A DNA stretch of 64,000 bases. Origin: Cylindrotheca closterium (Eukaryota > Bacillariophyta > Bacillariophyceae > Bacillariales > Bacillariaceae). The position numbers and the translations under genes are program-made. The stretch lies in the NCBI GenBank assembly GCA_933822405.4, contig CAKOGP040000191.1, forward strand, positions 1-64,000. Direction: 5' to 3'. Shown here piece after piece: positions 11,593 through 22,377 of the stretch. The notes below the pieces were generated by a model. It had not been told where the DNA came from, made no database searches, and saw only the letters and a list, made by a program, of their open reading frames with translations. How positions within the stretch are numbered: position 1 is the stretch's first letter; every line of letters starts with the position of its first letter.

Positions 11593-14351
11593 TTATATTA
11601 CGAGCTTCAAGAACCGATAGACGATAATGATTGTCATCACGTTGCGCCAGTCTGCAAGGAATCGAAGATTGAATCTTCTTGGAATCATGGAATGCGGATT
11701 TGGTTTTGGATTGAGACCAAGTTTGGCATTGATCAACTGGGACGCCTTGACCAAAAGTGACACCAAGAGTTCCACTTCATGTGTCTGTACCCGTCCAAGC
11801 ATTCTATCCCCATAATAGTCCACATCTTCTGGGTTACACTTGACATTTCCCCTTAGGATACGTTCACGGCCGGCATCTGTCAACGTACCCGATGTGGTGC
11901 GGTCGTTGGATGGGTCCACCATACCAAGAGCTTGGGCTTCCATGGAAGCAGCTCTTGATTCTGGCATGACTTCGTAGTCAGCCGGGAATCCAACAATCAC
12001 TTTTGCCTTTCCGACAAGCATCTTGAGTTTCGTTGCTTCGTTGGTGGCGGTGGCATTGCCACCAAACCACGAGTCCATTTTTGCATCGAATCGAGAAATC
12101 ATGCGATCAAAAAAGTCTTGGGAGTCCATCTTTTTGAGATGTTGGAGATAAATTTCCTCTAGCAGATTGTGCATGTCGTTTTGACAAGACAAGAGGGAAA
12201 GTGCATTGCTTGGAGGAGCATAATCTCCCAGGTTTCGTTCGTGGGCCGCGACAATTCCAGAAAGTTGTGCTCCGATTTGCCCTACTCCTCTTGCTGTCAG
12301 CAGCTTGTTGATTACCTGGACAACCTCTGGTGAAAAGACACGAAACACCTTCAAGACTGCATCCAAAGACTGTCGGTAAAACTTGGGAGAAAAGTCAAGT
12401 TCTCGAGCCCGGCGAAGGAAAATGGCCAATGGAACGATGTACATGTGCAAGTTGGCAGCAATGTAAGCTTCCCATTCTGGCTTATACAAGCTACGCTGAT
12501 TGGCTTTGGGATAAGTCATTGTGACTGTTGGTGTCGACGCTGTCCTCATATTGGCATTGCGTGGGAGTGAATCCAACAAGCGTTGTTTGGGGTCCTTTTT
12601 CGCGTAGCCTGTATTGATACATACGATGACGATGACGACGACGGCGGTGAGAACAAGAACAACCAACCAACAATCATTTTCCACTATGATGATGATGATG
12701 ATGATAGCTTACCATACTTTGTATTCCATGGCTCCAGCCACACGAGCCAATCATTCAATGCCGTGTAAAATGGCGATTGTCGGGTATGAATCGACGCATG
12801 ACGAAAGGCCGCACGAATGTAATTGTAAAAGGGCAATTGCATAATGTGCAAGACTGGACTCACGCAGAGCGTCTCAGGATATCCCCCTCGTAAGCCTGCG
12901 GTAGTATCCCTGACGACATCGGCCAAGGCACCATCGGAAACGGCTCGTGTCACCAACTTGTGCAAACATCGTTGAACTTGAAAGGGTGGTGCTTGATACG
13001 ATGAAACCTTCTTGACGAGATCGTAGGAAAAGTTCAAATCAAAGACAAAATCTGGATCCAGAATTCCTTTCTTTTCCTTGAGATAGTCCAACGACTTGGT
13101 ATTTGGTTCGATTTGATTTTGACCTTCGAGCCACAAGGCTAGACAAATTCTCAAGAACAATTCCGTGGGACGATTCATCCCATGCAATGAAAAGCCCGTA
13201 TTGGCATGGCCTTGAGGTGCTCGTACTGGAATGTAATAGTTGGTGTATTCCTGAAAGAGATAATAATAGACGGAATCTCCGTAGGCTTCGGATCGTCTCG
13301 AAGAGCTGGACATGGGAGGTTTGTGACGGTCGTCTTCGGAGGCAAGGGGTGCCGCAATGGGGTACCGCAAAAACAAGACCAGATAATATTCCAACATGCT
13401 CAACATGATTTTGGGTTTGGAAGCATCCCTTTCTTTTGACTTGATGATATTATTGTTGCTGCCCAATGGCGATCGAAGATTATTAGCGTTGTTATTGTTG
13501 TACATGATGGGACTGAGTTGGAGAGGTCGAGTCGCATGATGATTCTTTTTTTGACTAATACTTTGTTGATAGGATCGTAGTTGATGTTGTTCTCTGGGTT
13601 TGACACAAAAGACGGATCCCAAAAGCCGTTCGGCATTTTCACTGATACTTGCTGTGGTTCCTGGAACAGGATTATTGGCCGTGGGGGTGGAAGGAGTAGA
13701 AGGAAAGATGGGAGGAGGAGGACTCATCATGGAATGCTGGGGTGTAGTAGCAGCAGTAGGAGTAGTAGAAGATACGAGTCCACCAAAGGCATTGGCTTGC
13801 GCATTGACTTCTTCTACAATGGCTCGTTCTAGTAAGGCTAACCAAGCAGTTTGGGTCGACTTTGGCAATGCCTTGAAGGGAAATGGATACCGCACATTGG
13901 GTCTGTGTTCGGCTTCCTTGGCCATGGCTTCCACCAATGTCAAGGCAGTGGCTTGATCGGAATGAGTCTTTACAGTAGTTTTGGCTCCCAACAACTTGAC
14001 CACTGGATCCGTCGACACGGAAGGCACTGGCCGCCGACCATGATGTTGATGTGGATTCGCCGTCACTTGGGTTTGGCGAGGACGTTCCCATCGAACGTGT
14101 CTTGACAACCATCCTCCCGTTTGATGTCTGTATTCCGTATTGGCGTTACTGTTGTTGATGTCATTACTAGTATTACTAGAACCATCACTAATGGTGCCAA
14201 AGACTCGATCGCACAACATGTCAAACAGTTTGAAAAAGCGAGCCTCCGCCGAAGGCCCACCAGCCGCCAATTCCACTTCCACAAAGGAGATGAGCGCCAA
14301 GGCTGCTTCCGCTGGAGAATAAGTGGGAGAACTTAGAGTCTCTTCCAACAT
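11593..14351 (-). CDS. SMPD4: neutral sphingomyelinase 3-like protein (SMPD4 family)
   Basis: Exons 14351-12713 and 12608-11593 join in phase 1 (intron 104 nt), giving 884 residues. Across the junction the chain reads NDWLVWLEPWNTKYGYAKKDP, which matches the conserved LEPW segment of the SMPD4/nSMase3 family. It is followed by WEAYIAANLHMYIVPLAIFLRRARELDF, the other family hallmark. The N-terminus starts MLEETLSSP and contains family-like helices (FVEVELAAGGPSAEARFFKLFDMLCDRVFG). A Ser/Asn/Pro-rich insert occupies about residues 215-310. The C-terminus (FLADWRNVMTIIIVYRFLKLVI) is hydrophobic and fits the ER or nuclear-envelope tail anchor known for the family. The family's role is in nuclear envelope and ER membranes, with a reported sphingomyelinase activity. 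Divergent with the STN1-like gene, 322 bases apart. Confidence 0.85.
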
Positions 14352-14673
14352 ATTGTCTTTGTTTTATCAACAATGTGTATGAGTGTGTGTATAAATGTGT
14401 TGATTGCTTGCTTGCTTGGACAGTGGACACGAGATATATTAATAATACAGGTTCAAATGATCGATTGAGGTCGAGGATTCAGATAGAATGATTTTTGAAT
14501 CCACTCGCTCAGGAGCGAACGCCAGACCGTCTATGTATGCAGCATTTTTTCAACACCTGAAAATCTGAGATCTGCGACCCATCATTTATTACACTCAAAA
14601 CGCACGATTTGTATCTTTCTACAGTAAGTATTTGGATCCTACAGTATATTGAGCTCTTCTTCGCTCATTCATC

Positions 14674-16401
14674 ATGTCGCCATCAGGCTTGATGAACGGA
14701 TGGCATTGTGAGACCTGTACCTACCAATACAATGTACCTGATGGTTCCCATTGTTTAATGTGTGGACAGGCAAGAATAACCATGAGATCTCGTCCTCAAA
14801 GTATTAGTACTAGGCTCCAAGAGACAACCAAAGAAGTATCCTCCTGCGATTATTACGAACATCTCAGTGATCTTGACGCAGCAAAAGAAAAAGAAAAAGA
14901 AGAATCCCAAGACTCCTTGATTGCCCATTTTCAGCAACCTTCAGATCAAACAGAAGGAGGACCGTCCGAACCAGAATTATTGACCACCAACTTGCCACAG
15001 CATGCAAATCAGGAAGATGGGCAAGAACCGTCGACGACTACCCATCTTCCACAACATGATGCTAACGACCAACAACAACAACAACTGCAGGGGGACGAAA
15101 ACTTTCTAGTGGGAATTACACCACAATACTGGGCTCATGTTCCTATGTTGATTGATGACATTTTGCATCATTTGACATTGTCCAAGGGTGGAATCAATTT
15201 CTTACATTCGCTGCCCCAACATACCAAGATTCCAGTCTCCAAATGTCTCTTGGTGGGAAGAATCATATGGGCCAAACAAACCTCAGATAGTGCCATGGCC
15301 TATATCCTGGATGACGGTACTGGTTTGATGGATTGTGTATGTTATCACAATCATAACACGGATGCGGTATATGAACTTCCATCCCTTCTTCCAACATCAT
15401 CATCATCATCACCATTCCTCGACGACAATGTAAATGAAATTGAAAATAATCATATTCAAAACAAACGACGACCCATTGCATTGGGAACTTGCGTCAAGGT
15501 TTTTGGAAAGATCAAGAATTTGGCCATTCTCCAGAATGGTCGTGTCTTGCGAGAAGTCAACGCCCAACTCATCGAACCAGTCTACGAATCCTTTGCCACG
15601 AATAGCACGAAGAATCCAGAACACGATCATTGGATGAAATGTGCCAACTTTCTTCAAACCTCCAACAACAATAATAGCAAGAATGGACGTCCAAGCACCA
15701 ACATCCTCCAACCCTTGGGTTGTCTCGAAATCTTGGGCGATCGGATCCGATCCCAAGTCCGGGCCAAACGACGATTGCCATCAGCAGATGATACTTTGGG
15801 TGCCTGGAGAGTCTTTGGAACTCGTTGTTTGTGTGCATGCCCTGAATCCATTAAGGAATCCCTGTTGTACTGTCATTGCCAGGCCAAGGTCAGCGTTTTG
15901 TACTGTGATCAACAATTTCAGTATCGGGATGCCTTATTGAAACATTTGTTGGAACGTCAAACCAAATATGCCAAGAAACTAGTATTTTCGTATCAAGATA
16001 TCCAAAAGGAAGAGTCTCTCATTCAAGTGGCAAGGGAGCAAGAAGCCAAGAGTGGTGACAACAAGAAGGAGAAAAAGAAAAAGTTTTTTCATCAAGAATT
16101 GATTCGGTCCACTGTCCGAGCCTTGGCCAAGGACGGAATCATTTATCACATTGATCCGGACAATGACCAATACTTGTTGATTACACGAGAAAAGGTATTG
16201 GAACCCTTTGTTCGAGACGAGTTGGACCGAACGGGCAATAGTAAAAACTACGTATCTCTGAAAGGAGCTCCCGAATACTTGAAGGTGGTGGATTTGGAAA
16301 AATTCATGTACATCAAGCGATGTATCGTCCATGAAAATAAAACGAAGAAGAAGAAGACTGGCAAGAACGAAGCTAAGCGACAAAAAGTTGTTGCCAACTA
16401 A
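14674..16401 (+). CDS. STN1: STN1-like OB-fold protein with N-terminal RanBP2-type zinc finger
   Basis: An intronless 575-residue protein. Residues 10-30 form a RanBP2-type finger: W10, C12, C15, N20, C27, C30. After a Gln/Glu-rich linker (about 60-140) comes an OB fold (about 185-310) with strands VSKCLLVGRIIWAK, AYILDDGTGLMDCVCY and GTCVKVFGKIKNL. The DDGTG-x6-C turn is typical of STN1 (OBFC1), the CST subunit that with CTC1 and TEN1 protects telomeres and promotes C-strand fill-in. The C-terminal 200 residues (IRSTVRALAKDGIIYHID) look like winged-helix repeats, also found in STN1, and end in a basic nuclear-localisation-like tail. An alternative is another RPA2-type OB protein. Convergent with the CIA30 gene, only 73 bases between stops. 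Confidence 0.65.
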   Translation: MSPSGLMNGWHCETCTYQYNVPDGSHCLMCGQARITMRSRPQSISTRLQETTKEVSSCDYYEHLSDLDAAKEKEKEESQDSLIAHFQQPSDQTEGGPSEPELLTTNLPQHANQEDGQEPSTTTHLPQHDANDQQQQQLQGDENFLVGITPQYWAHVPMLIDDILHHLTLSKGGINFLHSLPQHTKIPVSKCLLVGRIIWAKQTSDSAMAYILDDGTGLMDCVCYHNHNTDAVYELPSLLPTSSSSSPFLDDNVNEIENNHIQNKRRPIALGTCVKVFGKIKNLAILQNGRVLREVNAQLIEPVYESFATNSTKNPEHDHWMKCANFLQTSNNNNSKNGRPSTNILQPLGCLEILGDRIRSQVRAKRRLPSADDTLGAWRVFGTRCLCACPESIKESLLYCHCQAKVSVLYCDQQFQYRDALLKHLLERQTKYAKKLVFSYQDIQKEESLIQVAREQEAKSGDNKKEKKKKFFHQELIRSTVRALAKDGIIYHIDPDNDQYLLITREKVLEPFVRDELDRTGNSKNYVSLKGAPEYLKVVDLEKFMYIKRCIVHENKTKKKKTGKNEAKRQKVVAN

Positions 16402-16474
16402 CAAGCCACGCAGAATCCGAACTCAAAATATGAAAAACAAAAAGTGAAGATTCGACATTTGCTACTCTTGCTCT

Positions 16475-17452
16475 CTATTGTGGTACTTTAGCTTTATTGT
16501 AAATGATGCCTCGTTCATCGTAATTGACGGCTCGAATACGGGCCAAGTCAAATTGAAAGTCACCGTCCACCCCATCCATCAGCGTCAGTCCAATCGTCTC
16601 TATTCTCACACTGTTGTCCAAATCACGTTGGGTAGATCGCATTCGTCCACCAGCAGTGACAATGAAATGTTGAAATAACAAAACTACTCGATCAAACTTT
16701 CCTCCCGTCTCGGGGCATATTGTGGCATCCGGTTCGTAGGTAGGTGGAACATTGATAAATGTTTGAAAGATATCTTCTGGGATAAAGGTATCCACCTTTA
16801 AGTTTAGCGAGTACGGTCTTCCATCCGATCGACACAGAATTTCCAAGGCATTGTACCGGCCTCCCAAGTCCGCACCTCCAAAGGGAAATTCGGGAGATCG
16901 AATGGCACAGAATCCAGAACGTTGGACTTCGCTGTTTTCGTCAATGCGGGTATCTATGGTTCCATTCCATCGGACAAACGGAATGAATTTCTTCTTTGTT
17001 TGAGTATCATCACCATGATCGGATACGGTAATTTCTTCCTCTACACTTTCTGCATCATCATCATTGACCTTGTCGTCACTCTTATAAGTATCGTTGTAGT
17101 CCTTTTCATTGATTTCTCCCTTTTCCATCGCCTCCAACAAGGATCCTGCTTCTTTCCCCTGCATCACTTGTTGATAATCTTGTGGATTCCGAATCAATTG
17201 AAACTTTCCTTTCGAATAACCACCAATCGTGGAGTCGTCTGATATTCTCCAGCCTCCCTTTTTGGGTCCCTCATCAATCAACGCAGCGTCCACGGCATCA
17301 TTGAAATCGGAAAAATCAAACAAGGCAATGGGTCCATTCTTTTCGCGATCCAATTCAAACCATCGCTTTTTGCTCATGGATTGCTGGAATTTGAACCAAC
17401 GCCGGGCTTTGCCGCCCCCACTGACGCCGCCCTTTAAGAATTTGAAAATCAT
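16475..17452 (-). CDS. NDUFAF1: CIA30-domain complex I assembly factor (NDUFAF1 family)
   Basis: An intronless 325-residue protein starting at the ATG at 17452. The CIA30 domain is split in two. The first part (about residues 40-80) has FDFSDFNDAVDAALI, then GWRISDDSTIGGYSKGKF. The second part (about 155-315) has FVRWNGTIDTRI, GFCAIRSPEF, YNALEILCRSDGRPYSLNLK and the ending TIGLTLMDGVDGDFQFDLARI. This jelly-roll domain assists early assembly of mitochondrial complex I. A charged insert (about 95-150) separates the halves. The N-terminus (MIFKFLKGGVSGGGKARRW) is basic and could be a mitochondrial presequence. Some plant and algal CIA30 proteins act in plastids or have other roles, so localisation is inferred. 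Confidence 0.85.
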   Translation of the reverse strand: MIFKFLKGGVSGGGKARRWFKFQQSMSKKRWFELDREKNGPIALFDFSDFNDAVDAALIDEGPKKGGWRISDDSTIGGYSKGKFQLIRNPQDYQQVMQGKEAGSLLEAMEKGEINEKDYNDTYKSDDKVNDDDAESVEEEITVSDHGDDTQTKKKFIPFVRWNGTIDTRIDENSEVQRSGFCAIRSPEFPFGGADLGGRYNALEILCRSDGRPYSLNLKVDTFIPEDIFQTFINVPPTYEPDATICPETGGKFDRVVLLFQHFIVTAGGRMRSTQRDLDNSVRIETIGLTLMDGVDGDFQFDLARIRAVNYDERGIIYNKAKVPQ

Positions 17453-17775
17453 TACCGTCGCTTTGAGTGATGTGTACGTGCGATGGATAGGAGGAGGATG
17501 CGATAGTAGCTACCGATGCGAGGAGGTTTGAAGAATGGTTAGTCGAAGGAGTCCATCGCAAAAGTAGTTTTTGTCTCGCCCTATGCCAGAACGCGACCAC
17601 CAAAGATCCAAATACAATTTCAAAGTTCGAAAGATAGATCACCGAGTGAATTTGGATTTTAAAATAGTTGAATGGCCAAGAGAACAGAGATGACAGTTGT
17701 ACCAAGGTTGTACAAGCCATTTCAATATTATAATTTACAGATATTGTAGCAAAGTTTCAGTGTTGTCGACTGTTT

Positions 17776-17853
17776 GCTTGCATGGCCGAGTGGTCTAAGG
17801 CGGTAGCTTCAGGTGCTATTCTTCGGGCGCAGGTTCGAACCCTGCTGCAAGTA
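17776..17853 (+). tRNA. trnL(CAG): tRNA-Leu (anticodon CAG)
   Basis: A full cloverleaf folds. The acceptor stem is 17776-17782 with 17846-17852 (first pair G-U), with A discriminator at 17853. The D arm is GCC...GGC with loop GAGTGGTCTAA. The anticodon stem is 17803-17807 with 17815-17819, and the 7-base loop TTCAGGT places CAG at 17810-17812, reading CUG. The variable arm is extended (about 9 bases, 17820-17828), as for class II tRNAs but short. The T arm is GCAGG-TTCGAAC-CCTGC. No intron. The internal B box GGTTCGAACCC is perfect. Confidence 0.88.
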
Positions 17854-18000
17854 AATTTTGCATCTTTTGCAAATTTTGCCCTGGCCATGGTGCATAGGTT
17901 ACCAAAGCATTCCATGCCAAGGCCATGTTTCAATCTGCCAAGTTGTGCAATCAGGTTTGAACTATGTCTTCATGTTATTCTTTAAAATGTTACTTCTTTT

Positions 18001-20292
18001 TTATAGAATTCCTGGAGCAATATTGGTATGATACGAAGCCGACGACGAGTAGTAAAACGAGTTGCCTCCTCCCAACAAGGCCTCGTGATGATATTGCAAG
18101 GCATACAGGTACAACATTCCCACAATCACCCCGGCAAACGTAATGGCAATGGAAGCTCGGATCGTGGTAATTGGCAAACCAATGAAAATCCACCAAATAA
18201 ATCCAAATATATTCTTGATGACAATGCCCATAAAGGAAATCAAGACGTCGCCGGCCCCGGGTAGTTCCTCTGGATCGGATGGCTTTGGCTTGGACTCTTT
18301 GGGTTTCTTTTCTTCCTTTTTATTCGTCTTGTCCAAAGCAATCTCCTTGGGAATGGGCATATCGGAAGTATCGACTGCCACATCGGCCACTTCTGGCTTG
18401 GGTGCTGCTGATGCTGCCACCGAGGCTCCGTCCTCTGTTGCTGCTGCTGGAAGGGGTTTGCGTCGTTCAAATCCAAGTGCGGTTGTCATCATACTAGCGC
18501 AGTATTGTTCCCGGACCGATAGTGCTTCTTGCAAGATTTGATCCAAGGAATATTCTTGTTCATTGGCCGACTCGTCAATGAAACTAATGGATCCCAAAGG
18601 TTCTTTGACAAACGGTTTGCTTTCAAAGGCTCCCGTGGGAGTGATTCGATATCTCACTCCCATACTTCCCGACAAGCACAATACGGAATCATCAAAAGGA
18701 ATACCGACAGCCACTTCAATGGTGGTAGGATCCCCCACATGAGCCCGTTTGGCATAGGCATCCAACACGGTGGGTGACACCAATTCAAAAATCCCGTTTT
18801 GTTCCCGGAGTCCATACGGACGTCGAACAAAAAAGACACAGGATTGGCCTTGGATGGCAACCTTTCCATAAAATTCATGGGGCACAAAGTTGACGGCTTC
18901 CCGAAAGGAATGGATGAACCGGCGTTCCAAATCTTCGTCGGTCGGTTGGGCCTTGCCTTTTGCGGCGATCCCTCGATTGGGATAAGGAGTCGCGACCCGT
19001 TGGGACACGGTCGACAACGATTTGGACAAGGGAGTGCTGGGCATGGGAGTCAAAAATCCTGCCTGTTGTTTTGTGCTGGCAAGTTTGGATTGGGCATATT
19101 GCATGGCGGCCTCTTCGCCTTCCTTTTTGTAGAGTTCCATAATTTCTTGAAGCGATGCCATGTCCTGGACCGGAGTCTGTTGCTTCTGCTGCTTTTGTTG
19201 AAGGATGGTACTCTTGGAAATGTCTGTAAGTTTGTCTTCGAGTTCCTTAATCTTTTGAAAGGCTTCGTTTCGTTCGACTTCGGTTTTCTTGAGTTCTTCC
19301 TCCAACCGGTCATTGGAAGCCGATCCAAGTGGGTTGACAGTAGCAGCAGTAGTAGTAGTAGAAGGTTCCACAGTGGTTGCGGTGGGTTTGTTACTAGCAG
19401 TAGTCTTGGGACTCTCCAATCCATCCCGCAATTGCTTCATGCGATCCCGTCGGGAAGTGGTACTGGATGGTTCCGTAGTCGTGGTTGTGGTTGGCATGGA
19501 AGGAGTCGCTTCCATTGGCATCATTTTGGCCGAAGTGGCAGGTGTCTTGGCAGCAAATGGTTTGCTGCTGCTGCTGGTTATTTCCTCCTCTTCCACCATT
19601 AGTGGTGGTTCCGAGTCTGTTGTAGTAGTTGGTGGCAAGGATTGTTGTGTTGGTTTGGAGGACAAGGATGATTCAGTAACAGCAGCAGTAGTAGTAGTAG
19701 CAGTAGTAGTATTCTTGGCCAGTAATGTGGTTGGATCCACGGGAGCTGGTCGACGAGGAGGAAGTTGTTGGGACCTGTTGTCGGCAGCAGCAGCAGCACC
19801 ACCACCACCACGTTTGGTGGATCCAGCTCGTGCGGGTGGAGCAGCAGGTCGACGGGGAGGAACACTCTTGGCGCGGCTAATATTGCCAGGAGCTGGCATA
19901 GTAGGAGCCACAGCGACGGCTTTTCCACTACTATTATTGAACTCCAATTTACGAGCCACTGGTGGAGGAGGTGGAGCTCGTCCTGCACTTCGAGATCGTG
20001 TGGTCTTTGTAAGATTGGCCGATGGTTTCATCAGATCTGCGGCAGACGTGATAGGAGGACGTGAATTACTACTGGCACTAGCTGCAGGTCTTCCTCTGGC
20101 TGTGGAAGATGATGCAGCCTTTTTGTTTCGCTGCTCGGCCAATCGCCTCAATTCGGCACGACGACGAGCAATGGCATCATCGGCTTCAATGCCCACATCT
20201 GTCTTTCGTCCTCCTCTGGGAAGATTACGACTGACGGGAGTGGAACCACCGCGTTGCTTCTTTGTGGGTGGAATACTGGAAGGAGATGCCAT
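18001..20292 (-). CDS. low-complexity membrane protein with C-terminal transmembrane hairpin, unknown function
   Basis: An intronless 763-residue protein. The first 300 residues are disordered, rich in Ser/Thr/Ala/Pro, with Arg-Arg pairs and poly-Thr/Val tracts encoded by trinucleotide runs. A coiled coil follows (about 305-350, EEELKKTEVERNEAFQKIKELEDKL). A folded domain of about 150 residues (about 435-590) starts LERRFIHSFREAVNFVPHEFYG and contains strands such as CVFFVRRPYGLRE and EVAVGIPFDDSVLCLSGSMG. I do not recognise it. Near the C-terminus are two or three membrane segments (VLISFMGIVIKNIFGFIWWIF and ASIAITFAGVIVGMLYLYAL), preceded by a Lys/Glu/Pro-rich linker. It is probably a membrane-anchored cytosolic protein. 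Its stop is 148 bases from the tRNA-Leu. Confidence 0.7.
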   Translation of the reverse strand: MASPSSIPPTKKQRGGSTPVSRNLPRGGRKTDVGIEADDAIARRRAELRRLAEQRNKKAASSSTARGRPAASASSNSRPPITSAADLMKPSANLTKTTRSRSAGRAPPPPPVARKLEFNNSSGKAVAVAPTMPAPGNISRAKSVPPRRPAAPPARAGSTKRGGGGAAAAADNRSQQLPPRRPAPVDPTTLLAKNTTTATTTTAAVTESSLSSKPTQQSLPPTTTTDSEPPLMVEEEEITSSSSKPFAAKTPATSAKMMPMEATPSMPTTTTTTEPSSTTSRRDRMKQLRDGLESPKTTASNKPTATTVEPSTTTTAATVNPLGSASNDRLEEELKKTEVERNEAFQKIKELEDKLTDISKSTILQQKQQKQQTPVQDMASLQEIMELYKKEGEEAAMQYAQSKLASTKQQAGFLTPMPSTPLSKSLSTVSQRVATPYPNRGIAAKGKAQPTDEDLERRFIHSFREAVNFVPHEFYGKVAIQGQSCVFFVRRPYGLREQNGIFELVSPTVLDAYAKRAHVGDPTTIEVAVGIPFDDSVLCLSGSMGVRYRITPTGAFESKPFVKEPLGSISFIDESANEQEYSLDQILQEALSVREQYCASMMTTALGFERRKPLPAAATEDGASVAASAAPKPEVADVAVDTSDMPIPKEIALDKTNKKEEKKPKESKPKPSDPEELPGAGDVLISFMGIVIKNIFGFIWWIFIGLPITTIRASIAITFAGVIVGMLYLYALQYHHEALLGGGNSFYYSSSASYHTNIAPGIL

Positions 20293-20590
20293 GGTCTTTG
20301 ATCTGTTATTTTATCTTGAGTGAACAAGCAAACTGCTTTGAGGACGACTCACACCTCTTGCTCCACTCCAACAATGGATATGAATGAATGAACGATGATG
20401 AGAGTTTCCAAAGGAAAATGCCAACGGAAATGACGTACGTACAAGAAAGTACCAAAGATATTTTCGACACTATATCTGTACGTGTACCTAACCTCTTTTG
20501 ACATGGTCTCTCCCAATATAACACTCACCATAAATCACATTTCAGTCATCATGCAGGGACGATAAGATAACAACAAAAAACCACCACAAC

Positions 20591-21976
20591 ATGGCACGCA
20601 AAAAGAATGCACAACCCAAAAGACGCTTAGACACTACTAGTGGTGATGATAATGGAAATGGAAAGAAACATTCCAAACGGCCCACATTTTACTTTCCGGA
20701 TCGTCGGACCACTAACGTGATTCCTGCTGATGATTCAAATCATCCCATGTTGGCCACACTTCCGACCTTTTTGAAGAAATTTCAAGAGAGAATACCCCAA
20801 ATGATCAAGGAATACCAAGAGGCATTGAGAAAAGGAAAAGTGGATTTGAATACTTGGTACAAGGGATTCCGTCTCATTACTGGGAATCGCATCGAACTCA
20901 AGGTTCTGAGCGAGTGGTTGATGGAAGAGTTTGCTGACAAAGATTGGAATCCAGTCCAATTGATTCAATACGCGCAATCTCAAGCCCAGAAAGATGAGCG
21001 TATCATCAACAATATACTTGAAAATCATGGCCAAGTGTATTTTTCCGAGTGGAGCATGATCGTCAGCTCGTCCTGTCAGGTCCAAACGATTCACATTGAC
21101 GTTCCGGCCAACAATTATCAATTTGGACTGGTACTGCAAGATAATGTCCCAGGAACCATGGTGTTACACCAACATGGAGTCACTCCAAAAACGCCAGAGG
21201 AATTGTGCTCTACAGCATGGAAGGATGCACCTGCACTATTGAAAGACTGTATTTTGAAGAATGTTATAGTCCAGAATCGAATGCAACAGTTGCTACATTC
21301 CTACGGACCACTCTTGATTCCAAGAGCCGAATTGGAATCTTGCATGGTGGGTGGAGACAAGAAACCTCTTGTGCCTGCTGGGCTTAAATGCGGCGACTTG
21401 ATTTGTACGGCAGGAGGGATTCCTCATGCCGGACCAGCATGCCAATCATTTCGAGCAGTGGTCTTTGCCGCCGCCTCTCCCACCAAAGAGTCTTTATACA
21501 ATGTGGATGAACAATATTTTGCTCACTCGGTTATATTGCTTGCCATCCAAGTGGTCTGGGATGCCTTGTCGTCGTCGTCGTCGTTGGAAGATGGTTTAGA
21601 GTTGGAATCACCATCATTATCATCCAAGAGGTGGCTGTTGCAACAGCTTGCCAAAACGGTACACGACTATGAAACGGGACCAATCGAGAATCATAATTAT
21701 GTCTCCAAAGCCTTCACCAAGTTGATGCATGAAATGGCAAAGGTGTATCAAGATGAAGATGACCATGATAATGATGATAATGTAGTGGAGGAATCTTCTG
21801 CAACAACCAAAACGCAGGCCATCAGTGGTCAGCAGACCGAGACCACCAACGCCTCCTCCACTCGAAAGCCGACAAAGGATCGCATGGAACAAGTCATATC
21901 CGCCTTTTTGAAACAAAATGCCTCCAAATCGGAGCAAGAATTGTTCCAATATCGACCGAATACGATTCGGAAGTGA
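20591..21976 (+). CDS. cupin/2OG-dioxygenase-like protein, unknown substrate
   Basis: An intronless 461-residue protein. The N-terminus is basic and nuclear-type (ARKKNAQPKRRLD, KKHSKRP). A helical region (about 50-140) precedes a beta-rich core with IHIDVPANNYQFGLVL, then MVLHQHG, and later GDLICTAGGIPHAGPACQSFRAVVFAAA. The pattern of an early H-x-D, a later Gly-rich turn with His, and a downstream Arg resembles the double-stranded beta-helix of cupins and 2-oxoglutarate oxygenases. I cannot name a family, so metal binding is a hypothesis. The C-terminal 80 residues are Thr/Asp/Glu-rich and end with a short helix. Divergent with the preceding gene, 298 bases apart. Confidence 0.6.
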   Translation: MARKKNAQPKRRLDTTSGDDNGNGKKHSKRPTFYFPDRRTTNVIPADDSNHPMLATLPTFLKKFQERIPQMIKEYQEALRKGKVDLNTWYKGFRLITGNRIELKVLSEWLMEEFADKDWNPVQLIQYAQSQAQKDERIINNILENHGQVYFSEWSMIVSSSCQVQTIHIDVPANNYQFGLVLQDNVPGTMVLHQHGVTPKTPEELCSTAWKDAPALLKDCILKNVIVQNRMQQLLHSYGPLLIPRAELESCMVGGDKKPLVPAGLKCGDLICTAGGIPHAGPACQSFRAVVFAAASPTKESLYNVDEQYFAHSVILLAIQVVWDALSSSSSLEDGLELESPSLSSKRWLLQQLAKTVHDYETGPIENHNYVSKAFTKLMHEMAKVYQDEDDHDNDDNVVEESSATTKTQAISGQQTETTNASSTRKPTKDRMEQVISAFLKQNASKSEQELFQYRPNTIRK

Positions 21977-22377
21977 TGAGCGGTGCATTACGTGACTACA
22001 CGGTCAAGAAGTGCTAAGGGGATTTATACATTTGGGATTTGTACAGTATTAGAACGCATTGTTACTCCCATTTGTCCTACTGTAGTAATCATCTTGCATG
22101 TTGTTGTTATTTCAACATTGCTATTCTCCAACTTCAAAACTTACGCTATTCGCTCTATATTGGTCATCGTATGGGACTCAGATTTACTCGTGACTCGTAA
22201 TTCGTTCGCCATCCTGGCAAACAAAATTCTGATGACACGACGAAAACTTGGTTTTCTCCGTTGAATTTCTTTCCTGGTTGAACAACATAACAGCAACATC
22301 TATAAGTCCCTGGCGATCGCCACTATCACTTTATGATCGTCAGATAACATAACTGTACCTACAGAAAGCAACCAAGC
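21977..22377. other. intergenic region, no gene seen
   Basis: 401 bases separating two genes on the same strand. They contain a 93-codon open frame (21983-22264) of poor composition that begins right at the previous stop, and nothing else recognisable. Presumed 3' UTR plus ATG2 promoter. Confidence 0.45.

Noticed and set aside
19289..20323. 344-codon plus-strand frame rich in Val/Gly/Ser
   Set aside because: Antisense to the Ser/Thr/Pro-rich gene at 18001-20292, whose trinucleotide runs keep the other strand open.
21983..22264. 93-codon frame between the cupin-like gene and ATG2
   Set aside because: Starts almost at the previous stop and has no recognisable features; more likely UTR.
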